A stretch of DNA of 24,795 nucleotides from NCBI GenBank assembly GCA_023091735.1, contig JALKBU010000783.1:1-24795 (forward strand). The letters run 5' to 3'. Shown here piece by piece: positions 1 through 7,344 of the stretch. Numbering within the stretch: position 1 is the first letter of the stretch; the number at the start of each line of letters is the position of its first letter. Made by a program: the position numbers and the translations under genes. The notes below the pieces were generated by a model that saw only the letters and a list, made by a program, of their open reading frames with translations, was not told the origin of the DNA and did not search any database. This DNA comes from Trichomonas tenax (Eukaryota > Parabasalia > Trichomonadida > Trichomonadidae).

Positions 1-165
1 GACCGAGTTTCTTGGTTTGAAGTGCAACAAAAATTTGCAATGAACTACGTTTATGGTCTTCATACTCAGCGTGGAGTTTCAATCTATAAATGTCAGTATT
101 GTTTAGACTACAAAGATATTTATAACATTTTTAAAAAAGTGACAATTTGCCCGCGCAAAAAGTGA
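1..165 (+). CDS. Possible 3' end of an unrecognised gene, cut by the window edge
   Basis: Frame 1 is open from the first base and ends with TGA at 163-165, giving 54 codons with no start inside the window. The peptide is aromatic and Cys-containing (a CQYC motif near the middle and a basic CPRKK end). I recognise no family. An open frame this short can occur by chance in AT-rich DNA, but its composition is less A/T-driven than the spacer after it. It could be the tail of a gene or of a mobile element whose body lies to the left. Confidence is low because there is no homology, no start and no clear poly(A) signal. Confidence 0.25.
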   Translation, partial: DRVSWFEVQQKFAMNYVYGLHTQRGVSIYKCQYCLDYKDIYNIFKKVTICPRKK

Positions 166-420
166 TAGTTTAATCATGAAAAGTGACTTTAAGGTTCTAT
201 GCCACTTTTTGATGTTCACTTTTGTCCTAGACTCTGTAGAGAATGCCATGGCATGTCTAAATATCGAGGAAATAGCTTTTAATCTAACGATCAGAATGTC
301 AGGCAAAATAAACGATGAATCTATATTCTGTGCAAAGAAAGATATCGTTTTTTTGATAAATTTTGCCTAAAGGTTTTTTGGTCAAAAGAATTTTTTTTGT
401 TAAGGTTTATCAAAAATATA

Positions 421-1293
421 ATGTCAATATCGCAGTACGAGCTCGTCAGACAGATCGGCTCCGGGGCATACGCGAAGGTATACCTGGCGTGCGACCTCGG
501 GTGCAAGAGAGAGGTCGCTGTCAAAGCGATCAGCAAAAGTATGCTGAATTCAGATTCGAGACTAGAGTAGCTGGGACGTGAGATTCATGTGCTACAGAGC
601 GCGAAGCACCCCTACATACTCAAGTTATATGAAATTTTCGAGGATAATTACATCGTTTATCTCGTGCAAGAATATATTAACAACAGCAACCTTTTGGATT
701 ACTTTAACAACAGAAAGGCAGTCTCACTGGACAAAGTTAAGAAGTTTACTTAGCAGATTATTATTGCCATCCAATACCTTCATTCTGTACACCATGTTAC
801 ACACTGCAACCTGAAGCTTGAGAACATCCTGATCAACAGTCACGAGAACATAAGAATAATAGATTTCAGCCTCTGTTCTGTCCACCGACACAGAACAAAG
901 ATGCACAAGTTCTATGGAACGCCGGACTATTTGGCTCCGGAGGTTATCAGCGGACAGAGGTACACTGATTCTGTCGATGTATGGGCTATTGGTGTAATGT
1001 TATACGCGATGATACACAACTGCCTTCCTTTCGATGGGCAGACAGTCCAGGAACTCTTCCACAACATCATCAACCAATAGGTTTCCTTCGACAATGATCT
1101 TCCCCATGAACTTATAGATTTAATATCGTTATTTCTACATAAGAACCCTGCAGAGAGAATCATCCTAGAGGGAGCTCTCAACCTCCAGTGGTTTGTTAAC
1201 TCATTCAGCCATGAAAATCTGATATTCGAAAATTGTTTATCAAATGGAATTCTTTCTCTGACTCCCTATCAGCAGGAGGTCATGGCTTTCTAG
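421..1293 (+). pseudogene. CAMK-like Ser/Thr protein kinase copy, broken by three in-frame TAG codons and catalytically degenerate
   Basis: Frame 1 from the ATG at 421 reads as a kinase domain of about 290 codons with no frameshift. Visible parts: a glycine loop GSGAYAKV at 457-480; the VAVK lysine at 523-525; an REI helix-C glutamate near 580; LKLENIL after the catalytic loop; an intact APE (934-942); DVWAIGV; and the late-lobe NPAER arginine. The order and spacing fit the CAMK-like (AMPK/MARK/SNF1) group, which is large in trichomonads. TAG stops interrupt it at 568-570, 751-753 and 1078-1080, and the frame ends with TAG at 1291-1293. The HRD motif is HCN at 802-810, so the catalytic Asp is Asn, and DFG is DFS at 862-870. 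The copy may therefore have been a pseudokinase before the stops arose. Its codons are more GC-rich than those of the large genes on the right. It lacks any region beyond the kinase domain. I am confident of the family, and fairly confident it makes no full-length kinase. Confidence 0.88.
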
Positions 1294-2427
1294 TTATTTA
1301 GCATTTTTGTTTGTTTGTATGATAATTTTAAGGTTAATTTTCGCTCAACAAGATTTTATTTTCTTTATGATCACTTTTGAGAATTATCTCATATAAAAAA
1401 CTGTAAGGTTTTGATCACATCTTTGCCACATCCTGCTTTGATTTTGCCATATTCAGTCGGATAACTGTGTGAACACATTATAAGGTTGATTTCCAGGTGT
1501 CAAATTGGACATCTTCATGTAGTATATTGATTTGTGAATAAATCGAAGGCTAAATGGCACTGTTTTTATTTAAGGTGAGAAAATGAGGAATTTTTACAGT
1601 TGACCTTATTCTTCAAGACAGCGTGAATACATGTTTTTCATCTGTTTTACACACACCCATCAGTTATCCATTAAATTGGCCCATCTTTATGATCTTTTGA
1701 TTAAGATTCAGCAATTAGATCGATAATTTCATGTTTTATTATGATTTTCTTATAGAGATCATCTTGCATAATGGTATTTTGTTTAGAGTAACAATCAGAT
1801 CACTTGTTGCAATGTTGTTTTCTTTGTCATTTCCTTGATGCTTTCCTTGCTATTTATTATACGATATCAATGGGTATGGAGCATAAATCAATGGTTCTTT
1901 CGATTAAGGATACTTCGAAACCCAAAATGTTTCTTTTCTCTTATAGCTTACTGATGCATTATCTGTTTAGTCAATGATATTGACAGTATTGTTGAGTGTT
2001 ATTATGACCATGCTTTCGTTTTATTGATATGTTCACTTTTTTTACTAATTCTTTGTTCTTTTTCATAAACTTTTGAGTACGAGAAGATAATTCAAATCCC
2101 TAATACAAGATAATAGACTTTCGAGTTGTGGCACTCTTCTTTTTGATTTGTAATGGATTCATGCATCGAAAAGTTTTATTAATATTCGAAAAATCTCTTA
2201 AATCACATTGAACTCAATGCTGGTATATTTCTGTACAATCAGATAAATCATGTTTCATTCTTAGAAGACTCAATATGGCAAAAATATGTTTTTGAATTTA
2301 TAAAATTTCGCAAAAACACATTGTTTAGACACTATTTCGTTACAAATAACCAGCCATCATTTTCTAATTCGCAAATGAAAATAAATTTGGTGAAGTACAT
2401 GTCAATGCTGCAGACATTTAGAAAATG
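1294..2427. other. AT-rich intergenic region, no gene seen
   Basis: About 1.1 kb between the broken kinase and the TBC-like gene. All frames on both strands are closed by frequent stops. I see no tRNA cloverleaf, tandem repeat or terminal inverted repeat. Its composition (T-rich runs, scattered TTTGAT and GATCAC words) is that of ordinary spacer. The last 10-20 bases hold the initiator-like motif of the next gene. Confidence 0.6.
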
Positions 2428-2433
2428 TCACTT
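2428..2433 (+). promoter_or_regulatory. Initiator-like TCACTT element before the TBC-like gene
   Basis: TCACTT matches the trichomonad initiator consensus (T/C)CA(+1)(T/C)(T/A). The A at 2430 would be +1, giving a 9-nt 5' untranslated leader before the ATG at 2439, the usual leader length in these protists. A second partial match (TTCATA) sits directly against the ATG. This supports 2439 as the start. A nearer upstream ATG at 2425 is in another frame and would lie before the proposed +1. Confidence 0.5.
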
Positions 2434-2438
2434 TTCAT

Positions 2439-3731
2439 ATGCAAATCGAGCTTGAGCTCGGTCCAGGCTCTGTGATTCGCGCCCGTCTCGATTTTAAGAG
2501 AGAAAACACAGAATTCAACATCGCATTCACGTCTATTGATACAAAAGAGGAAATAATTAATGATAATTTTTTCCTGTTTAATACAGTCGAAGTAGACAAT
2601 CAAAATACACTCAGAGTATTCCTAAAAGGCAAAGCCGCAAAGAGGACATTCGTTTTTCAAGATCCGAGCGAAGTTTCAGAGTTTTTCGAAATTTTACAGC
2701 AAAATGCGCATTTAGACTTCCTCCCCGGCAAGAAGAGGGTATTTTCGATCAGTCGAAAAACAGCACAGCAAAATATCGTAAGAGATTATATTTCAGGCAG
2801 TATTAATATCGTGAAAAGCTTTGTTGGAACACAACAACCAACACAACAGGAACAGAATGTCGATACAGAAACAGATGGTATCAAAAATGGCATTGTTTTC
2901 TCAGAAATGCCCAATGATTTCCAACCTTCAGCATTTACGAACGAATCACAGCTTCAAAAAGTCAGCCAATTAATTCTACGTCGCGAAGATTTCAATAAAA
3001 TCTGGCTTTCGAAGCTTCCTGCTGAAGGAACAATCCAAGATTATTCAAGTCTTCTCGCTCAGTGGCAGGAAATCACAAAAGGACAGTGGGAGCACTCCTA
3101 CGCACTGAGGAAGTACGTTGTAGATGCGGAGAGTCTCGTGATGTCATCCAGAATCGCTGCACCGCCTTATGATGAAATGATGTTCTCTGTGTTGATGTCT
3201 CTGTTTGCTTTCCACTTCTTCCGGTTGGAATTAGAGCCTCAGTGCGGTGCATTCCTTGAGGCTTTCGTTCGCGTCGTTGCTGGAAACGAAGAGGATGGCG
3301 CTGCAAGAGTGTTCTGGCCTTTCCTTCGCTTCCACACAGTTTTTGTCGGGGAGAAGTCAGAGCTCCGTAAGTTCTCCGTCTTCTCAGTCAAGAAGCACCT
3401 CGAGAAGTTCTCTCCATCGACTGCGAGAATGCTAGAAACATTCGGCGTGAAAAACCTTGTTTTCGCGAAGGATTACGTTAAGTCGCTCTTCACTCGTGAA
3501 AGGGGAGGCGACGACCAAAACCTGATTCTCACAGCTATCATCTGCGCGGACAACCCTCTCATGTTCCTCGAAGCAATGGCTGCCGCATGCCTCGTCCTTC
3601 TCCAGTGCCGTCTCCAGCGCTGCGAGAATTTGGAAAAGTTCGGTGCTTTGTTCGACGAGGTTGTCCCAAGCATAGATACACGTCTCCTTCTTCATAACGC
3701 GGAAGTTATTTGTGATTATGTTAAGATGTAA
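2439..3731 (+). CDS. Divergent TBC-domain (Rab-GAP-like) protein with a PH-like N-terminus
   Basis: 430 residues, intact, ending TAA and followed at once by TAAA. Residues 1-105 alternate beta-like stretches and end in a helix (DPSEVSEFFEILQQ), which suggests a PH/GRAM-type fold. A Thr/Gln-rich linker covers about 130-150. From about 178 the sequence follows the order of a TBC domain: ILRREDFNKIWLSKLP; YDEMMFSVLMSLFAF; RVFWPFLRF (about 289-297); KKHLEKFSPSTARMLE (about 319-335); FAKDYVKSLF; and FLEAMAAACLVLLQ (about 377-390). TBC domains accelerate GTP hydrolysis by Rabs through an Arg finger (IxxDxxR) and a Gln finger (YxQ). Here the first site reads VVDAESL, with no Arg in place, and the second may survive only as EPQCG (about 266-270). 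It may bind Rabs without GAP activity. Codon use changes near 3060 from A/T-ending to G/C-ending. The family call is by pattern and not certain; an unknown helical protein is the alternative. Confidence 0.6.
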   Translation: MQIELELGPGSVIRARLDFKRENTEFNIAFTSIDTKEEIINDNFFLFNTVEVDNQNTLRVFLKGKAAKRTFVFQDPSEVSEFFEILQQNAHLDFLPGKKRVFSISRKTAQQNIVRDYISGSINIVKSFVGTQQPTQQEQNVDTETDGIKNGIVFSEMPNDFQPSAFTNESQLQKVSQLILRREDFNKIWLSKLPAEGTIQDYSSLLAQWQEITKGQWEHSYALRKYVVDAESLVMSSRIAAPPYDEMMFSVLMSLFAFHFFRLELEPQCGAFLEAFVRVVAGNEEDGAARVFWPFLRFHTVFVGEKSELRKFSVFSVKKHLEKFSPSTARMLETFGVKNLVFAKDYVKSLFTRERGGDDQNLILTAIICADNPLMFLEAMAAACLVLLQCRLQRCENLEKFGALFDEVVPSIDTRLLLHNAEVICDYVKM

Positions 3732-3763
3732 TAAATAAGTGTCATGTAAATAGTAAATCTGAC

Positions 3764-4762
3764 ATGTATAACATATTTTCTTTACAAAAAATGCTTGGGG
3801 AGGAGGAAGAGCACGGGCTTCTCGCCGTGATGCTCGCGTCGTCCCTCGAGCAGTGCAGCGTGCGATACGCGACGGGGATGAAGGTGTTTCCCCTGTTTCA
3901 CACGTCTGCGATGTCAATCCACGTCCACCAAGGGATCGGAATCATAGATCCTCTCACACAGCTCACGCCATCATTCAACGAGGACAACGACGACTACGAG
4001 GAGCTCTACGAGGTCTGCGACGGCGAAGTTATGGAAGAAATCGACGAAATGGTTGCTGAAGATTCGCTCTACGTCTTCAATCACATCAAACGCCTCGTGT
4101 CGCAGCTATATGGGACTGAGGTCTCTCACATGGAGATCGCATTCGGCCTGAAGGACCTCGGCGAAGAAATGCAAATTTATATTACCGACGTTTTATCATG
4201 CAAACTCATGAAATCACAGCTTTCGGAGATAGTTGCAAAAGTTCCAGATGGCCTGGACATGTTTGCACAATTATTGACAATTTTATATTCTTGCAACTAC
4301 TCAACTGATCACTGCTGGTCGATACAGAGGTGCGAAAATCCGTCGGAAGTCACGGTTACACTTGGAGTCACTCTTAGATACCTCATATTCCAGCTGTTTT
4401 ACGACTGCAAAGTCGACTTGCTTCTGAATTACTCGAAGAACTTCTTCAGGGCATTTGCTCCGGAGACTCTCCGCAAAACGGTCAGGTTTTGTCACGACTG
4501 CTACTTTAAGTGGCAGCTCGACGAGATGAAGTACAAGCAGCTCGGCAAGTACCACTACCAGACCGCGCCAGTCACTAAGGTTGGGAAAGAAAAAGGCAGC
4601 ACTCTGAAGGCAGCGGCAAATCACGTGATTAAGCAGAAGCCAGACATGCGCGCTTCTGTTGAGCTGTTCCATTCCAAGGCGTACGACATACGCAACAACC
4701 CTGTCTATAACTCCAGGTCAGAGGGATTTAGCATCTCTCTACTGGGGAAAAAGAAGTACTAA
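3764..4762 (+). CDS. Unrecognised soluble 332-residue protein
   Basis: Intact ORF starting 32 bp after the previous stop, ending TAA with a TAATAAA about 13 bases further on. I do not recognise the family. There is no signal peptide and no clear membrane segment. The N-terminal third has an acidic stretch (residues about 72-100, rich in Asp/Glu). The middle is helical with several Cys and aromatic residues. The C-terminal 60 residues are basic (KVGKEKGSTLKAAA, GKKKY). The ATG at 3791 (MLGEEEE) is an alternative start: the nine residues before it are AT-rich and unlike the G/C-ending codons that begin right after. No good initiator motif decides between the two. Codon use, GC-rich at both ends, matches the second half of the TBC-like gene. 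The close spacing on the same strand does not imply an operon in a eukaryote. Coding status is fairly sure, function unknown. Confidence 0.75.
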   Translation: MYNIFSLQKMLGEEEEHGLLAVMLASSLEQCSVRYATGMKVFPLFHTSAMSIHVHQGIGIIDPLTQLTPSFNEDNDDYEELYEVCDGEVMEEIDEMVAEDSLYVFNHIKRLVSQLYGTEVSHMEIAFGLKDLGEEMQIYITDVLSCKLMKSQLSEIVAKVPDGLDMFAQLLTILYSCNYSTDHCWSIQRCENPSEVTVTLGVTLRYLIFQLFYDCKVDLLLNYSKNFFRAFAPETLRKTVRFCHDCYFKWQLDEMKYKQLGKYHYQTAPVTKVGKEKGSTLKAAANHVIKQKPDMRASVELFHSKAYDIRNNPVYNSRSEGFSISLLGKKKY

Positions 4763-4834
4763 CTGTTTATGTATTAATAAAGCTTTCTCATGTAATGAAA
4801 TTTAATTCCCAAAAGTGCCAAAGTTGAAGAATTT

Positions 4835-7281
4835 ATGCTGTTATTTGCGTTGCCTCTTCTGATAGGCTCGTTTCAGAAGAGGTTATCGTTTCTCGCGTCC
4901 TATAAGATTCTGGATCCTGACGTTGAGAAACTCGATTACGACATAATGCTCAGTGAAACGAAATTCAACTCTTTCAAAAACCTCCTCTACAAACTAAACA
5001 CGGCAAAAACGTATTACATCGACTCGAAAAACATCAATGGGCAACAGATGATCATCAAAAACATGAAAGCGGATTTAGCTTCTTCGTCAAACTCATCATA
5101 CGCTAGTCCTCCATACTTATACGGGCTGGAAATGAGACAGTGATCTCTCCAGCAGCTTGATCTTTTGCTTTTTAATATAGAACATTCAGATTTTGAAGTA
5201 TTTTCAGTTTCTTCAGACCTTTACTTCGAAATTTTTCCAAGAAACGAAACAAAAAGGATTAGAAATCCTATCCTTCATGTCTATTTGATTCCATCACAAG
5301 TTGGTTATTTTTCGAGTTCTATATTCGTGAATGCAACCAACGAAATCATTCAAATCCCGATCACATACAAAGTTACTGCATCTATCCTCACTAGGTCGAA
5401 GATATGAGTGCTGGATTCTTTAGGAGATACTCCATCAAAAGCATGTTCAATGAGCAAGTTGTCATTTCCGGGTTCTCTCCGACATCTGATGGATTTTGCA
5501 TTCTAGAATTTGCTCCACTGGTTCTTGATACGTTTGGAGAATCTCCGCAATTCATTCTTGGCCTTGAGAGCTTAATAAAAAACATTTCGCCTCTTTCGCT
5601 CATTGTCCACAATAAACTCGGCGATTTTACAGTGCAATCAGCTTTTATTGAACATAATCTTTCATTTTACCCGAATTATGTTCAATTCTGGGATGTGATT
5701 AGGAATGCAGATAATTTCTTCAATGAGACAATAATAAACACAAACACATTTTCTTTGTTGATTCACAAGGCGGAGTCAAGACGGAGATTTCACATTGAAA
5801 TTGTCGGCAAATCAAAAGTTCCTCCAAAGTCTACATCAGTAATTCGCTTTAAAGTCTCTTTTGACACTTGGGAGAGATCCTTCCTTGAAGAGGTGAAATT
5901 GCATTCGAATTGCGGCATACTTTCGATCCAAATGAGGGCGCAGACTAATCAAGGCCAAATCAATATCTCCACATCACTCGATGACCAGTTGATGCTTGGA
6001 AACATATATAACGGGTCTTTCTATATTCAGCATAGTTTATGGGATCCAATAACCATATCTGATATTGACGTCAGCTACAAAGTCGCGAATATATCAAAAT
6101 CTCCGCTTTATGTTCCCATGAATCAGCAGGCGAACCTCGCAAATTTTACATTAACGCTTGATTCCAAGGCATTTCCTGATTTCTATTCTATTATAGACCA
6201 GGAAAAATCATATCAGGGCAATGTTCGGATATGGGAAAATGTATTCACTGATGGAGTCAGGATTCATTTCATCGTTAAAATAAGAAATGGCAGTAATTAC
6301 ATAACAAAAGAATTCATCCATAAAGTTAAAGCCTTAACTCTGCCAATAATTTCTTCTGAAATAACAAGCGCTCTACCAAACACTCCTGCCAAGCACTCTT
6401 TCATCGTCAAGAATTATTTCGATATACCTCTTCTGTACGAATTTGAAGCAGAGGAATTGATGGAACCAAAATTCACAGCGGATTTCCCTAAGTCAATCCT
6501 TATTCCTGCGCATGGGAGAGATAGACTCAACATTACTTTCAATTCTGAGAGTGAAGGTTTCTTTCACTACGCCGTTAATACGAGAACAAACTGCACCCAA
6601 CCAGGCGCTTTCAATGTCGATGTGACTGTCAAGAAACCATATGTTGTTTTCGCACCAAGAACAGTTAATTTCAAGGGCCATGCCAAAAGCTATTTTAAAT
6701 GAACTGAATGCGTTAAGATGAAGAACCAAGTTAATTCTACCATTAAAATTAATCACCCGAAGCTTTCAAATTCAGAGTTTTTAAGCTTCCGAATGGCAAA
6801 AACAGTACTACAACCTTTCCAGTCTTACGACGTCTGCTTTGATTTTTTGCTATTCAAGTATGACTCAATTCTCCGCCAAAATGATGCAGTGTTGACATTC
6901 ACTATCTTCGATGCAATATACATGATTCCAATTAACATAAATATTGACGAAGAGTCTATATTAAGCATCCAGAGTTTTATTTACCAATCATTGCATTCTT
7001 TCATAGTCTTCGTGATTTCCGCTTTTTCATTTTCTATATTCATATCTCTTTGTAAGTACTTCTTGCTTAGGATTAGAGTCAGAAGGAAGATGCAGCGTCT
7101 CAATAAATCCAAGGCTTATTACTCATCGAACAGATAGATAAATGCCGAAGTGAATGTCGAAATCCCGAATCCAGATTTACCAACAGTTTGGACATATTCA
7201 TCACACCAATGCGATTGTCCGGCAACAAGTAATTCCATTCAGAAAATGGAATCATATATTAGTAATATAAATTGTTTTTAA
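4835..7281 (+). pseudogene. Broken TMEM131-like type I membrane protein with Ig/PapD-like repeats
   Basis: The ATG at 4835 starts a hydrophobic leader (MLLFALPLLIGS) that looks like a signal peptide. Beta-rich lumenal repeats follow. One reads HVYLIPSQVGYFSSSIF near 5270-5330, the layout of the first PapD-like domain of TMEM131. More N-x-S/T-rich repeats lie at about 5640-6970, some ending in phrases such as LIPAHGRDRLNITF. A membrane helix (SFIVFVISAFSFSIFISL, about 6994-7050) comes next, then a basic tail. TMEM131-family proteins act in ER-to-Golgi secretion of large cargo such as collagen in animals. The frame is broken by TGA at 5141-5143, a frame change between 5392 and 5406, TGA at 6700-6702 and TAG at 7135-7137. 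Coding-like sequence continues after that TAG to TAA at 7279-7281, which overlaps a TAAA. With so many lesions it is very likely a pseudogene. The family call rests on architecture; other Ig-repeat membrane proteins are possible. Confidence 0.6.
6994..7050 (+). other. Transmembrane segment of the broken TMEM131-like gene
   Basis: About 19 consecutive hydrophobic or small residues (beginning SFIVFVISAF) are followed by CKYFLLRIRVRRKMQR. The positive residues come after the helix, so the N-terminal repeats would be lumenal or outside and the tail cytoplasmic (type I). Visible directly in frame 1. Confidence 0.7.
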
Positions 7282-7285
7282 TAAA
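7279..7285 (+). terminator. TAA stop overlapping a TAAA poly(A) signal at the end of the TMEM131-like pseudogene
   Basis: The frame that carries the cytoplasmic tail ends TAATAAA. Trichomonad mRNAs use UAAA as poly(A) signal, often overlapping or directly following the stop. The same arrangement ends the TBC-like gene at 3729-3735. It marks 7279 as the ancestral stop and the TAG at 7135 as a later lesion. Confidence 0.5.
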
Positions 7286-7300
7286 ATGTTTGTAATATTA

Positions 7301-7306
7301 TTTATT
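7301..7306 (-). terminator. Candidate AATAAA poly(A) signal of the giant talin-like gene
   Basis: On the minus strand AATAAA lies about 40 nt after the TAA stop at 7347-7345. The two convergent genes share a 63-bp AT-rich spacer (7282-7344), so their 3' untranslated regions are short or overlap. The match is a short AT-rich word, so it is weak on its own. Confidence 0.35.
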
Positions 7307-7344
7307 AAAAAAACACATATTTATAAATAACATAAAATATAAAG

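Noticed and set aside
103..370. Two short overlapping ORFs on opposite strands (64-67 codons)
   Set aside because: They are antisense to each other, short and of AT-driven composition, with no initiator motif or recognisable motif. One starts downstream of the possible gene end. Chance frames.
421..1293. TAG as a sense codon (alternative genetic code)
   Set aside because: The talin-like ORFs run 1386 and 3967 codons without an in-frame TAG, and the TMEM131-like gene also carries TGA and a frameshift. Decay explains the stops better.
1294..2427. A tRNA, small RNA or mobile element in the 1.1-kb spacer
   Set aside because: No cloverleaf, terminal inverted repeats, target duplications or transposase-like frames could be recognised by eye.
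3432..3917. 161-codon ORF on the minus strand
   Set aside because: It lies antisense across the end of the TBC-like gene and the start of the next gene. Its Arg/Ser/Thr-rich composition is the mirror of GC-rich codons.
4301..4672. 123-codon minus-strand ORF
   Set aside because: Antisense shadow of the well-supported 3764-4762 gene.
421..7281. Introns hiding the stop codons
   Set aside because: No GTATGT...ACTAAC-type intron borders were seen around the stops, and the coding sequence continues on both sides of each kinase stop without extra bases.
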